Made by a program: the position numbers and the translations under genes
Assembly: GCF_019059575.1 (NCBI RefSeq)
Contig: NW_024882739.1
Location: 124,001-188,000, forward strand
Reading direction: 5' to 3'
DNA: 64,000 bases
Origin: Amphibalanus amphitrite
Lineage: Eukaryota > Arthropoda > Thecostraca > Balanomorpha > Balanidae
Part shown: one piece after another, positions 33,301 through 46,500 of the stretch
Position numbering within the stretch: the first letter of the stretch is position 1
Layout of the letters: each line of letters starts with the position of its first letter
Notes under the pieces: model-generated
What the model was told of the DNA's origin: nothing
Databases searched by the model: none
What the model saw: only the letters and a program-made list of their open reading frames with translations

Positions 33301-36300
33301 ATGGTGACTAGTCACTGTGCGCGTAGCTTTCGGTCATTTGTACCGATATGCATTTTACTTTTTAAGTCCCATGCTTTTCATGGTTTTTACTTTTAGCTTT
33401 AGTGTTTATTTTAGCTTTATATATGTGCCTACCTATTTACTGTATGACACTTGGACTGAAAAGCCGTGAGTGCATGGAGCTTCCAAACGAAATAAATGAT
33501 GATGATGATGATTCGATTTTCCCTATCTATCTCGTCTGGTCTGTCCCGTCATATCTCACTTCGTCCATCTGTGTTCCTTCTGACCTGTCTCTGTTTCGGA
33601 CCTACGACTGACTGTACACTTGCCTGTCTAAACCGTATCACGCATTATCCGTTTTTCGTCTATCTGTGCCCCGTTCGTCTGATCAGTCTTCCCCGTTCCC
33701 GTTTTAGTCGTCTAGCCCATCTGTGCCTCCTTGATTTTCCGGCTGACCCATTTCCCGTGTTCTATCATAATTCATCTTCGTTGTCTGTTCCGTTTGCCCC
33801 GTCATTTGTAGCTCAGTCTGACCCCGTGTTTATAGTTAACTTGTCTGGCCCTCGTTTCTGACGTCCCCCCCCCCCCCCACAGCTCCGGCCGTGCGATGTA
33901 CCCCCCATCACCACACCACCACCAGTATCACCAGTATCAGTATCAGCACCAATATCAGCACCAGCCGCACCAGCACCACGGGCAGCATCCTCAGCAGCAC
34001 CACCAGCAGGGTCGGAGACACCAGCAGCGGGCCAGGAACGAACAGCATCACCAACAGCAACAGCAACAACAGCAGCAGCTATCGCCTCAGCATATGGAGA
34101 CGGTGCGGTTTCTAAACCAAAGTGAGTGGAAATACGGGATATGACGAGGTGCGGTAAAAATGTAATATTTTAGTGGTGGGTTCATTCGTCATACATCTCT
34201 GATTTTGCGCCTCGTTTCACGTTACGGACGATACGGTAAATGCGACATCCTTTTATTATTTAGGGTTATTTCTTGGTATCATTGACCGTTTTCGGCGATA
34301 GAAGATCGTTTCATTCCTCCGGTTGAAATAATCATAACGCTCTTCGTGTGTTATGTTCAGACGTGTTTGTTTTGACGCCCTGTCCCAAAATATCTCGTGC
34401 AGTCGGTATATCATCCACGTGAAAATGCCTCTCTGGCTCTTCCCGTCCCCGGCTCTGTCCCGTGAATGTGAGGCCGTTTTCTGAATTCTGACGGTGCCGT
34501 CCCGGTTTTTTTTTCAGCATGGAGAACAGTGCAGGAGGAATGTGAAAGCTCCGGGTCAGGAGGTGGTGGTAAGTTAAAACCCGATTTACACACTTAGAAG
34601 GCTGGCGCTGCATGATCCTGCCTTCATCAGACATCACACCCCTAAACCCCAACCAATGCACCGCTCAGATGTATAATACGGTGAATGTTCATCTTCGTTT
34701 GTCGTTAGTTGTCAGTTATCACCCACGCAAAGTGAATGCTAATTGTTAAATGGCGAAAGTTTTCTCTTCAATTACGAGCTGTGCGGGTTCAGTAAGGAAT
34801 ATTAACTGGGTTTTCTGGAAATAACCATCACATCCCTTAGCTGGTTCTGAATACTTTCCTTTTGCCATTCCGTAGCTATCTTAAAGGTAGTGTGCCACCT
34901 TCCAATGATTTCCCATTTTATTTTTCCTAGGATAAGAAGCTTCTGTTTTTACCTAATATAGCAAAAAAAAATCAAAAATGGGCCTGGAATAGTGCCTTTT
35001 TCGCCTAAAAGTTTATCGGTTTTTCGATATGTATAACAACTGTAGTGGGCTGACCTGCAAACAGGCGTCGGCAACAATCGCGAATGCGGCGCACATGTGA
35101 CAATAAGCAAAGGTCATTATAGAGTTACGATGTAGGGGAATGAGTTATCAGCTGTCTAATCGTAGACAACACAATGTCGAACCTTAAACTGTAAGCCTGT
35201 ATTGGTATTGTTTCTTTTATTTGGCTGTCGAACATTATTTATGGTTTGAAATATGATTTTATGTAAAATAATTGATATGAAAAAGCCGTCTCTTAAGTTA
35301 TGACCCCATTTCACCACACGCAAGTGGCAGAAATGACAATGATCAGCTGACGCATTTTTCTTGGCCGAAGTCAGAGCGCGCGGCCCGACGCACCACCACC
35401 GCACCACAAAGTATGAGCAGAAGCCGCGCCCAAAGCCAGGGCCCCGGTAACGTGAGGTAGCCGAGTCGGGGCAGCGTGCGCTGACCCAAGCCGGGGCCGC
35501 GGCTTTGGGCGCGGTCTACCGCATCCCCGCGGGCAGCCCCGGGCTATCACATGACACCGGGAGGACGCGCGGCCCCGGCTTGGGTCAGCGCACGCTGCCC
35601 CGACTCGGCTACCTCACGTTACCGGGGCCCTGGCTTTGGGCGCGGTCTACCGCACCACCTAACAGGCGTGTTCGAAACCGCAGGAGATGATGATGAACGG
35701 GTTTATCGAAACTTGATTGGATGAGCCTATCGGTAATAGCGATTTCAGTGTGTGCATTTATTGTTCATAGTGGTGTGAAATGTGGTTGGGGTACAACCGA
35801 CAACCCGTCGGGGCGAATTTCGCACTGGGGTACTCAAAATTTGAAGAATTTAAGACGTTTCCATGAGTTTTGAAGGTATAGATAAGTTCTAAAAATCCGG
35901 TTCTCCTTATCTGGGCCATTAACTCCATACGGTCCAGGAAAGCTGGCACACTACCTTTAAGCTATTTCGATCATGGTTCATCGCTTATTCAATGTTATCT
36001 TTGCCCTTTTTACGTTATCGTGGTAACTAACTCTCAGAACTGATTGCTAGCGGTTCTTATGATTCATCTACAAATTTCTAACTTTTTTGTCCCATACGTA
36101 TTTAATTGTCCACCATGAATTGTTCACTTATATTTGCATTGTCCCATCTCGCCATTGCTCGATATCACGTAAGTTTACTTGTCTTTGTTTCAGATGTCTC
36201 CTCACTGTACTATCAGGAGCCGGCGAAACACCCGGCGTTACAAGGTAATGTTTCTACTGATACAGCCGGTCATATTGGCATCAGCTTAGCTTCTAGAGAC

Positions 36301-36904
36301 CTTAAATGTGTGTAATGGCTATATATTTCAGTACAACCTGAAAAACCAGGCTGTACTGAATGGGCTCAGAATGGCTCGCCGTCAACGAGCTTCTGCTCCC
36401 CCCCCCCCCCCACCCCAAGCAAATAAACAAACAAACAAACAACAAACAAACAAAGAGGGTTGTGCCGATGTCATGGCCGGCTGCCCGTGATTTACCCAGG
36501 TTGATGCCCTCGCCGCGGAGAGTCTGACGTATTCTAGTGTCATCTGTTGCTTGGTTGGCATCTCTGCTACAGATATTGGATCCACGACTGACCACTGAAC
36601 CTTTCAGGCTAATTGATTCTTTGACAGAACAATGGTAACATGTCAATTTTCCTGGTATTGTTTGACGGCAACTGCGACCAAGTTCCATAGATAACGATCA
36701 TGTAATCGCGCAGTCGCTCGTTTCTATGCAGCAACCTGAGGCTTATTAATGACGTCACCGGCTATTTTTACGGCACCGGATCATATTCGTATAGTTACTG
36801 TCACTGACTTTATTGGCTCGGTTGTTTCAGATTTCAAGCCGTTCGATCTGGAGTTATTCTGGGGGCGGCAGCTGCACTGTCGGCTCACCAAAGGCAACAG
36901 CTGA
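27370..36904 (+). CDS. MCRIP: MCRIP (FAM195) family protein, six exons
   Basis: The exons are 27370-27427, 30432-30534, 33883-34121, 34518-34568, 36194-36244 and 36831-36904. All junctions are GT-AG and in phase, giving 191 residues. Family marks are the Ser/Pro-rich N-terminal part ending SSESSTPSSPEI, METVRFLNQTWRTVQEE (the conserved helix, compare ENVRF..AW in vertebrates), YYQEPAKHPALQDFKPFDLE (compare YVEK.PNP.L..F.PIDL) and a C-terminal W. The vertebrate proteins are ERK-regulated partners of the CtBP corepressor and also bind DDX6. The PIDL-like PFDLE keeps the CtBP-type motif shape. Exon 3 adds a His/Gln/Tyr-rich low-complexity stretch of about 60 residues not typical of vertebrate forms. 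Introns 1, 2 and 4 carry transposons. The gene converges on TMEM11. Confidence 0.92.
28210..28625. repeat. Imperfect palindrome, about 205-base arms
   Basis: The arms meet near 28418 (GATCCATGAT/ATCATGGATC). They run out to GACATGGGCACGGATCCCAGAC on the left and its complement on the right, with perhaps 10-15 percent mismatch. The loop is about five bases. Confidence 0.85.
28620..29610. repeat. Degenerate GGGGCCCTCAGAG tandem array
   Basis: A unit of about 30-45 bases, around GTGGGGCCCTCAGAGxCGCCGG, repeats about 25 times with much drift. The same family occurs in reverse complement at 53020-53560. Open frames through it are by-products of the repeat. Confidence 0.8.
31360..31830. other. Homopolymer-rich G/C segment of MCRIP intron 2
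   Basis: Several runs of 10 or more G or C occur here (31377, 31519, 31567, 31647, 31817). The proline-rich minus frames are translations of these runs. No gene. Confidence 0.6.
32045..33513 (+). mobile_element. 5'-truncated non-LTR retrotransposon (CR1/Jockey-like)
   Basis: An open frame at 32070-33311 (413 residues) is the C-terminal part of a LINE ORF2. It has HGFRPGRST, then TSKAFDSV with the first catalytic Asp, GVIQGSLLGPILFLIFTNDL, and the catalytic YADD at residues 135-138. LKINPTKTD follows, and VWNSLPADIR lies near the end. The endonuclease and N-terminal RT are absent, so it is a 5' truncation, as usual for LINEs. The 3' end is AAATAAATGATGATGATGATG, a short-repeat tail as in CR1-like clades. 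It inserted in MCRIP intron 2 in the sense direction. The frame is still open, so it is not very old. Confidence 0.88.
34885..35956. mobile_element. TTAA element with internal palindrome, copy 2
   Basis: TTAA lies at 34881-34884 and 35957-35960, with ends AGGTAGTGTGCCA. Near identical to 12854-13922 and in the same orientation. It carries the same pair of 69-base GC-rich inverted arms around a short spacer. It lies in MCRIP intron 4. Confidence 0.88.
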
Positions 36905-39900
36905 ACATCTCATCAGAACCCGTCACCGCAGTGAGATGACGTCACCGGAGTCTGATGACGTCACTGGAGTGGCACCCGTTCACGTTTTTCATAATATCAC
37001 GGTTGTGAGTGGTGTTACTTTTGTAGAACAAGCATCAATTTTACAGGGGGAGGGGTTTTGTTTCCGAATCTGAAGATGTTACGCTATGTCAGGATCATGA
37101 CATAACGGTCTTTGTCATAATGTGACATCAGTGACATGACATCATGATGCCATGGTGTCACATTAGGGTGACTGCACCACAGCTGTGATATTGTCGCCAA
37201 ATCGCGATGGTTGGTGTGCTGTGACGTCGCTCGCGAGCCGCCGCCGTAGCCTTGGTTTTTGCAATTGATTCATTCCGGTTTGTTGTTTGTGCGTGTTTTG
37301 CACGTTGACGCAGCAGTTTTAGTACCAAGTGAGTGCTTGACTGTTGTTTTTACTTGAATCTAGAAGAGGCTAGCTGGATAGATGCTAGCAAGGCGGTGAT
37401 TAGATAGATCTTGCGCTATCTCTCACTTGAAGGCGCCGCTAAGTAATTGCGGTGCCGTTGCCATGGCAGCCTGCATTTTCCATTTAGACCAGCATAATGC
37501 GATAGACAAGAAAGCTTTATCGATGGCTGTCGTTGAGTTTTGCCGTGGTTGGCACAAAATGTGACGGATGAAGGTACAATACATTCAACACATCTGGCTG
37601 AAGTGACACTGTTAGCCTACTGCTTGGCCTGTGGATATGTAACACTTCCAGTTTTGCGAGCTGCCTTTACAGCTGTTCCCTACTCGTTGGAGCTGTTTAT
37701 CTTTTGTATTGTCCTCGAGTTAGTCGCTAGACATATATTGATATCCAATTCTGTACCTACTTGAGTGCGCGAATCCCGGCTGCCCTTGCCAGTGACCAAC
37801 CAGTCCATGCGAAGGGGCCTTTTCCACTTCTATCCCTCCCCTATCCACCCGTCATCTTTGCTTTGCCTTTCGACTGTGTTGCCTTTACATTGCGCAGAGA
37901 CGTTCACTGAATGAACAAGTTTATTACCACGTCTGACACGCTCTTCACTGGGTTCCAAAACCCAACACAACAGTTCCATTAGCAGTTTGTGCCTGGCCAA
38001 AGGACTTGTCCTCCTGGACCATTCGCGAACACGTCATACTGACAGTCTGACTGCTGTAGATCGCCGTTTGCAGGCGAGAAAACGTGCGCAACACTTCGCA
38101 GCTCAGTCTCCAAACGTCATTTCGATGGACGATGTAGAACACAAACGCGTCAAAAGCAGCGAAAAGTCAGTCTGGGGCCGTCGCTGCACCGCAGGCAATT
38201 CCACCAGGCACCACGTCGTCGCGATGCGTGGGACATTTCTGTTCTAGCTGGAGTTCTGGGCTGATATAACGTCTCCCACACGGTATTGTCATAGTGGTGG
38301 TCCTTTCTGTCGTCCACAGTCACTTTCAGAGAATGGACATTACTGGTAAGCTAAGTCGTAATGTCAGTCATGGACAGTGTGGACTGGCGGCTTCTCAGTC
38401 ACAGTCTAAGCTAATATGTCACGGTCAGTCCAGTCACGGTGAAATCAGTCACTGCCATGTCACAGTCCTAGTCACGATAAGTCTCAGACACGTTAACAAT
38501 CAGTCACAATCTTAGGTGTCAATCAGTCCTATCATCACCTTACAGCATCTAATATCACTAGTGGAAGAGCACATCAGTCGCTTGTGACATCAACAACCGC
38601 AGGTCATCTAGCATCTAGCCGACGAGATGGCCTCGCAGTTTGCGCCCTCCCCTTCCCTGCACATTCGGCTCGATTGGCTAGTTCACTCTTATTGCAGCTG
38701 GCCATATGATTGGGCCAATGAAGCACAACTTCGCATAGTTCAATGCCTAAACCGACCACCGGTTTCTCTGTGTGGATGTCGATGTGGCTGTGAACTCCAG
38801 ATGACGTCATCACAAGCTGGATGACGTCACGGGTTACACGACTGCCATCGCTGCCTTCACTTGCATTACGTACAGTTGTGCACAGGTTGCTTGGGTTGAA
38901 GCTGCACTAGAGGCACACAATATTGACAAGACGGAATGACTGACATTCATCGAATGCGCCAAGCAGAGCACACATTCCCACACGAGTGTCACCAAATCCA
39001 GTTCATTCGATAAACTGGAGGGCAAGGAAGCATTGACACTTACGCTACTGGTTTGACATGGGGCATATTGACACGACAATCGGTCATTCAAGCACTGATC
39101 GACTGATAGTGATCACTTTTATCACACACTTGCAAACCTGTAACGACACACGACACACAAAGAGAAATACACCGGATGGAAATGGTGTTAGGATATGCCG
39201 GAATATCGAAATTCGTAGGCCTAGTTTAGGGAGGAATCATTGGTACCTGGTAAAATTGCCATCAAACAGCATTAAAGTCGAGCCTGATGGATACAATTTT
39301 TACATGGGTAGATATGTATGTGTTGGCCACGCAATGTGAATATGACCAAAGAAAGTTGAAGAGGACGGGAAGAAGCCGAGACAGTAAGCGAGAAAACGAT
39401 TCATTTACAGTCACAGTTCATGCAACTCACAACATGAGCTGACGAGAGCTGATAGCGACTCACATCACCCAAAACTCACAGCGCCTGCGTGCACGACTCA
39501 CAGCACTCTCAGAGGCACAACTCAACTCACCAACTCCGGCGCAACGCGACTCATCAACTCCGAGTCACATACAATCGACATACCATGGACCACACAAGCA
39601 TCGCTTCGCTGCACAGCGCTATGAGCGGCATTGGCCGTAAGTTTTGGAACATTCACGACGTGAAAGGACTGGATATCCGTCAGTCAAACGCTGTCTGGTT
39701 CGAACTTTCAGAAAGAAGCACATTCCAGAAATTGAAGTAATATGACTGTAGGTCTCACTTACGGATTTTTTTAACTTGACTGTAAAATTTCACTTATCAA
39801 GTTCTCAACAAGGTAGGTGCTGTCTCTTAACCGTGTTAATGCCGCAAACATCCAAATCAGCATGGATTCGCAAACACTACCTCATAAGCCAACACACATC

Positions 39901-40517
39901 AATCACTGGAAGAAAACCCACACACTTTCGTCCAAACAAAGCGGTACGTAACGCTACGAACATGTAACGTAGCTTTTCACTGTCCGTTCACTGTCTGGAC
40001 AAAGTGAAACGAACAGCTCCGTTGTCCGCATGTTCAACACAGTCTTGGAACTATCCTTTCACTACAGACCTCCAAACTGGTCATGTCTTGCCGGTCTTCT
40101 ATTGGACCCGGCACTTCATGGCTTTTACGGGTCTTCTATCCCACGCAGCAGCCCCGTACTTAACAACTGACTCAAGATGTCCGTCAAACCCCCTTCATCT
40201 CTCGGGTTTCCGGGACTTCAAAATATCGGTCACAGGTGCCTTCACACTGGTGTCTTACCATCTCATTGCCGTTTTCATTTCTTCAACACACCTCTTTACC
40301 TGTTGTCCTGTGCCTAACACAGCACCGCCCGCCATCCACGGCACGGCACTAGCCTTGTCCCACACTACTGCACGTACCAACCGTAGTATTTAGAAGCAAC
40401 AGCAACGACTGGTGCCAGTGCCATCCCTCTCTTGTGGTGACGCAGAGGCGTTCCGAACGACGCCATCCTAGCGAGGGCGTCCGGGCGGCGGCGGGGGTGG
40501 TAGCGTGGGGGGTACTC
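36905..40517. other. 3' region of MCRIP and intergenic stretch to TMEM11
   Basis: It must contain the MCRIP 3' UTR, but I see no clear AATAAA. A patch at 38340-38520 is dense in CAGTCAC/CAGTCC repeats. TGACGTCA-like pieces occur at 38801-38830. Open frames here (for example 37540-37764 and 40004-40393) have no recognisable domain. No minus-strand poly(A) signal for TMEM11 stands out. Confidence 0.4.
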
Positions 40518-43500
40518 TCAGCTTTGCCGCATCCTCCACACACAGAAGGTGACCGCCAGCGCCGTGACGGTACAGTGGAGCAGCTTCCGACTGGAGTCGT
40601 CCCGTCGGACCAGTACCACTGGGGAGCCGGAGCTCAGAGAGTGCAGAGGCAGCCTGCGGGACGGGGAGGGAGTTTTGTTAGTATTTAGACAGAAAGACTC
40701 AGGAAGTGGAAAGATAGTTCATAGCGGACAGGAAAAATTGGCAGCATTGATGCTAAACTTTGCACTACACCCTGCAATTTTCGAATATTAAAAATTTTGA
40801 CTGTGGTCCTCCCAACACATGAGATCGAAATTTAGCGTGGTTAAAATACTGTTGTGAAATGCGGAGCTCCCTCGCATCATCCTCACGCGACCAATACCGA
40901 TGTTTTGATGGTTAACCGGGATGTCGAAATACAGGACAGTTGGACCCCAGAACTCAAGTGTTTTATCACGATTAGATTAGATTAGATTTATGAATTGATT
41001 CTGATAATGGATGTTAGACGTTAGACACTATGGACGGTAGATTACAACAAGACTTCGATTTATAAACGTTTTGAATCCAATCACAACATCTGGTGACCGT
41101 GACAGGACTCAGGTCAGGACTAGCGAAATGGAAGCTTACATTGAAGTCGCAGCTAGACATGGATTGACAGGCGAAGCAGCGTTGACTTTCGCATGCAAAC
41201 AACTAGAAAGAGAGGAGAGAAGACTGGAAAGAGAGAGGGAAAAGGAAAAGGAAGAGAGAGAAAAGGAAAGAGAGAGAGAAAAGGAAGAGAGAGAAGAAAA
41301 AGCCAAGGAAAGAGATAGGGAAGAACGCGAAAAGGAACGAAAACATGAACTGGAGCTAGCAAGATTACGCGCCCCGTCGGAAACCTCGGCGGACACGGAG
41401 AGGCCGAGACGGGGCACTGTTACGGGTCCCAAAATGCCCACGTTCGACGAAGAAAAAGACAAAATGGATGCCTACATCAAGAGATTCGAGCGCCACGCCC
41501 GGCTCAATGATTGGCCGGAGCACCAATGGGCAGGGCACCTTAGTGCCCTCCTCACAGGAAAGGCTCTAGAAACATATTCCCGGCTTTCAGAAGAACAAGC
41601 GGAGCGGTATGAGGATTTAAAGGCAGCCTTGCTCGAGCGGTATGGGCTAACATCAGAGGGTTACCGCCTGAAACTGAGAAATATCTTACCAGAGACAGAC
41701 GAGAGCCCAAGTCAATTTTTGTCTCGTCTTGAGTCATACTTGGCCAGGTGGATCGAGCTGTCGGGAACTGATGCTTCGTACGAAGGTCTCTTCGATCTCA
41801 TCGTGACTGAACAGTTCCTGGAAAGCTGCCCGGACTCCTTGGAAGTCTATCTCAAGGAGAAAGGATGCAAGGTGTCCGCTGACTTAGTCGAACATGCGGC
41901 GCAATACTTAGTCGCGCACGGTAAAACCTTGGAGTCTATGTTAAGACGATCAGTCGGCAAAAATATAGCATCAGCCACCGCCCTTGCGACCAGTTCTGGA
42001 TCTCTTGGTCAGACATGCCTGTTCTGCGAGTACCAACATGCCACGAGCAAATGTCGGAAAGCTAAGCATATGACCATAACTGACCGGCGAGATCGTCTGA
42101 TTCGAGCCGGCGCATGTTTTTGGTGCTTAGAACCCCGGCACCGCGCAGCGGAATGCCCCGCCAACAGACCCAGGTGCGAGCGGTGCTCGGGCCCCCACCA
42201 CTCGTTGTTGTGCGAACGATCCGCATCTCGGACGGTCAACACAGCACAACTCGAGACATCAGCGACAGAGCCGTCCTCGAACCCGACGGTAATAGCCGCA
42301 AGCGCTAGCGGAGCGAGCGCTGGAGGCAATGGGGTCATTCTAATGCAGACGGCGCGGGTGTATGCAATGGGCGAAGCGGACCGAAAAGTAGTAAGGGTAA
42401 TGCTGGACACCGGTAGTAACCAGTCGTTTGTGACATCCGCCGTGGCCGACCAGCTTCACTGCCAGCAGCTGGCCCTCGACGACATGAACGTGCAGTCATT
42501 CGGAGGTGGGCAGACGAAGCAAAAGATGAGGAAGGTGCAGATATCACTAAAAGGCCTCTGTGACGGAACCCCACCTCTGGCGATCACAGCCTATGTCGTG
42601 CCGACGATCTGCAGCTCACCACCGAGAGCGGAGCCGGCGATCAGACGTCACGCTCACTTGAAAGGACTGCAGCTGGCTGAACCGGTGACACTGGAAGGCG
42701 AAGATCACACCATCTCCGTACTGATTGGACAGGACTACATGCGGGAAGTGATCGACGGCCGCATGAAGATCGGAACTGCCGGGCCCATCGCGCTGGGCTC
42801 GCGATTCGGCTGGATCATCTCCGGTCCCTCCGGCTCTGGGAAAGCAACTCAGGCAGCGACTTCCAACTTCATCAGAGCGGAGAAGGCCGAAGACCTCTTA
42901 CAAGACCTCTGGAGCCTGGAGAAGGTAGGAATTAGTACCGAGGAAGCCGATGGTGGAAAGGACCGCATTCGCTGCGACGATGAAGTTAAACGCTCTTTTG
43001 AAGAGACGCTGGAGCGCCTACCAAACGGAAGGTATCAAGTCTGTTGGCCTTGGAAGGAAGGGATGAGAGCCTCCGTCCCGACGAATGAAATACTCGCGAG
43101 TACGAGGCTAAATGCCTGTGAAAGGTCACTTAAGAAGAAAGGACGGCTGAACGAGTATGATAACGCAATCCAAAACTACTTGGATGACGATCACGCGGAG
43201 AAGGCGCCAACCGTACCCGACGGGCCAGTGCATATTTTGGCTCATCAAGCTGTCTACAAAAAGAGCAAAGTGCGGGTAGTTTTCGATGCTGCAGCTGGAC
43301 AACCAAGTGCCCTGAACGATCATATCAATGCTGGACCCAACCTGATAGCCGATCTCACCGGCCTTCTCATTCGCTTCCGGTTCAGACGAGTGGGTCTCGT
43401 AGCTGACCTCGAGAAGGCATTCCTGCAAGTGGCACTGCATCCAGCTGAGCGGGACGTCACGCGCTTCCTATGGAGGGAAAGAGCGACCGATCCTGTCCCG

Positions 43501-46500
43501 ACGACGTACCGGATGACAAGAGTTATCTTTGGCGTAAATGCGTCCCCGTTCCTCCTCCAAGCCACCATCAGGCATCACCTGAAGCTCTACGAACAGTCCG
43601 ACCCCGAGCTGGTGACATTGCTGAAGCGAGACATATACTGTGATGACCTTATCACTAGTGTCGACACGGAAGAGGAGGCGGAGGAGGTCAAAGCTCGGAC
43701 ACAGTATATCTTCCTTGATGCAGGGATGGTCATGACAAAGTGGGACAGGAGTGCCTCGGGTGAAACGGCTGAAAGGAATATCGGTGATTGTGGGGAAACT
43801 GACCGGAAGGTACTGGGGGTGACCTGGCAGCCGGCTTCAGACGTTCTGGAGATGTGCACACGCACACTGGCAGAGTACGCTGCGGCGTTGCCGGAGACCA
43901 AGCGGACCATCCTGAAGATCGCCGCTGCGTTCTATGACCCGCTTGGCTTGATGGCGGCTTTCTCTGTCAGAGTCAAGATGCTCCTGAGGGCCCTGTGGAG
44001 ACAAGGTCTGGACTGGGACGAACCAATCACGTCAGAGTCACGATTCCAATGGAGAAAGTGGCTTGCAGAGCTAACGCAGTTCGTGGCCTTCAGGGTTCCA
44101 CGCTTCTACGGGCGACATGACGAAGTCTTCCAGTTACATGTCTTCTGTGATGCCAGTAAAGACGCTCTCGCCGCAGTAGTGTACATTCGCAGCAGTACTG
44201 ATGCACCCGTCCAGGAAACGGCACTGGTCATCTGCAAAACACGACTCGCGCCGTCACAAGGCCTATCAATTCCCAGACTCGAACTTACTGCGGCGCTCAT
44301 CGGAGCGCGTCTCCTAACCTTCGTGAAGAAGCACCTGCCAATCGCGCCGTCAGCAGAGTTCCTCTGGACGGACTCATCAGTCACCTTGCACTGGATCCGA
44401 AGTAATGCACTGAGGTGGGGAACGTACGTTCGGAACAGAGTCCACGAAATCCAAGCACTGACCTCACCTGACGCCTGGAGGCATTGCCCAGGGGTGGACA
44501 ATCCCGCAGACCTGCCATCTCGAGGAGCCGCATCCCGCTTGACCCATCTAGGCGTGACCTGGAAGTTTAACGTGCCAAGAGCCCCCTGGTGGGGAGGATT
44601 TTTTGAACGAATGGTGCGGACAACAAAAGACGCTCTGAGGAAGACATTGTACAAGAGCCTGATGACGTTCTCCGAGCTGCAAACAGTGTTATGTCGCATT
44701 GAGAGTGTCATAAATGCGAGACCACTTTCACCGCTCACTGAGGACATCAACGACGTACGGACTCTTTCGCCTGATGACTTCCTGCGAGATACGTCACATG
44801 AGTCTGCGGAGCGTGCCGCCACGGACCACCCGGAGACGGATGGCGAACCTGGGCGCTCTCTGGGAGCAAGATGGAGGTACCGACGGCAGGTCCTTCAGCA
44901 CCTTTGGCAAAGGTGGGCACGAGAGTACGTGAGGGAGCTGAGAGTACCGCGCCGTGAGCCAAATGATCAGCCCAAGGTGGGGGACATGGTCTTGATCGGT
45001 GATAACACGAAGACATCACCAGCACTCTGGCAGATGGGCAAAATCACCCAGCTGCACCAGGGACGGGACGGTTTGACCCGGTCTGCGACAGTGCGAACAG
45101 CTGGTGGTGAGCTCGCGCGGCCAGTCCAGAGACTGTACCCCCTGGAAGCAACCTGACTTCCAGGGTCACAGAGACCGGAACAACAGAAGCGCGTGCTGGC
45201 GCACTTTCGCGGGGGGAGGATGTTGTGAAATGCGGAGCTCCCTCGCATCATCCTCACGCGACCAATACCGATGTTTTGATGGTTAACCGGGATGTCGAAA
45301 TACAGGACAGTTGGACCCCAGAACTCAAGTGTTTTATCACGATTAGATTAGATTAGATTTATGAATTGATTCTGATAATGGATGTTAGACGTTAGACACT
45401 ATGGACGGTAGATTACAACAAGACTTCGATTTATAAACGTTTTGAATCCAATCACAACAATACATTGCGACCAAAAGGACTTCTTCGGCTGGAACGTTAC
45501 CGATCGAAAACCCTCGCCTCACCCAGGCAACACAAATAACCCCAACTGTCTCGGCGCCGAGCACCGCCCTCGTGACTCACTTGAGCAGCTTGCTGGCGTC
45601 GTGTTCGACCTGGTACTTGCAGCAGGGGTCAAACTGCCAGCTGATGGTGTACAGGGCCGTACAGAAGAGCGACAGACCGGCGCAGGGCACAGAGACCACC
45701 GGACGCTCTGTCCAGATCGCGCCTGTGACCGGGGGCAGAGTGTTCTTAGCAAACGACTGCTAGCGCGTGACGGGCATCGACCATGGGTCAAGGCACCTTG
45801 AGGAGGTGTATTTCGAAATGAGGCGTCATGAGACATTAAGCAGCTGGTGAATAAATGCCGTCATTTACGACGATAAGATCCGTACTTTGACGAGTCGGTA
45901 CTCACCTGAGAGGACAGCCCCCATGCCCGACAGCACCGCCGTCTTGTGGAGGAAGTTTCCCACGTTTATCCACCTGAAAGACAGCGACAAATTTTAAAAA
46001 ATAAACGAATTTTTAAGACGACAAAAATGTTGTTTATTTCAATTTTGTCCATCATCGTAACTAGCAACAAACTTTTTAAAATAACTTGTATCCCAAACGA
46101 TTCTTTGTGTGATCACCATTGACGCTAATAATTACGCAAATCAATCACAACAATAAAAACTAACGGCACGGACTCTTGATCCACATCTCTCCCCCTCCCC
46201 ACTCATCTACACCCTGCCCCTTCAACTAACCTGGCGGTGTCGTCCCCCAGTACAATATGCAGAGCTCTAAAACCACATCCCTCTCCCTCGCTAACCTGGT
46301 GGTCTCGTCGCCCAGCACATACAGAGCTCTAAGACTGTGGGCCTCTCTCTAACTGACCTGGCGGTCTCGTCGCCCAGCCGGGCGGGCTCGATGATGATGG
46401 TGTGGCAGCGGGCGTCCAGGGCACGCTCCAGCTCCACCTCGAACCGCTCCTGGTCCTGGTTCCCCTGGTACAGCTCGCGGATGATGGCCACATCCTCGGG

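Noticed and set aside
36331-36462. Candidate extra MCRIP exon after ATATATTTCAG, in phase (VQPEKPGCTEWAQNG)
   Set aside because: It ends at a stop soon after a C run, has no family match, and the exon at 36831 joins directly to 36244 with the expected conserved C-terminal sequence.
41071-41127. Upstream Met of the BEL polyprotein (MNPITTSGDRD)
   Set aside because: It lies within the 5' LTR and primer-binding site, so the Met at 41128 is the better start.
44106-44822. 238-codon minus frame
   Set aside because: Antisense shadow of the BEL RNase H and integrase remnant coding region.
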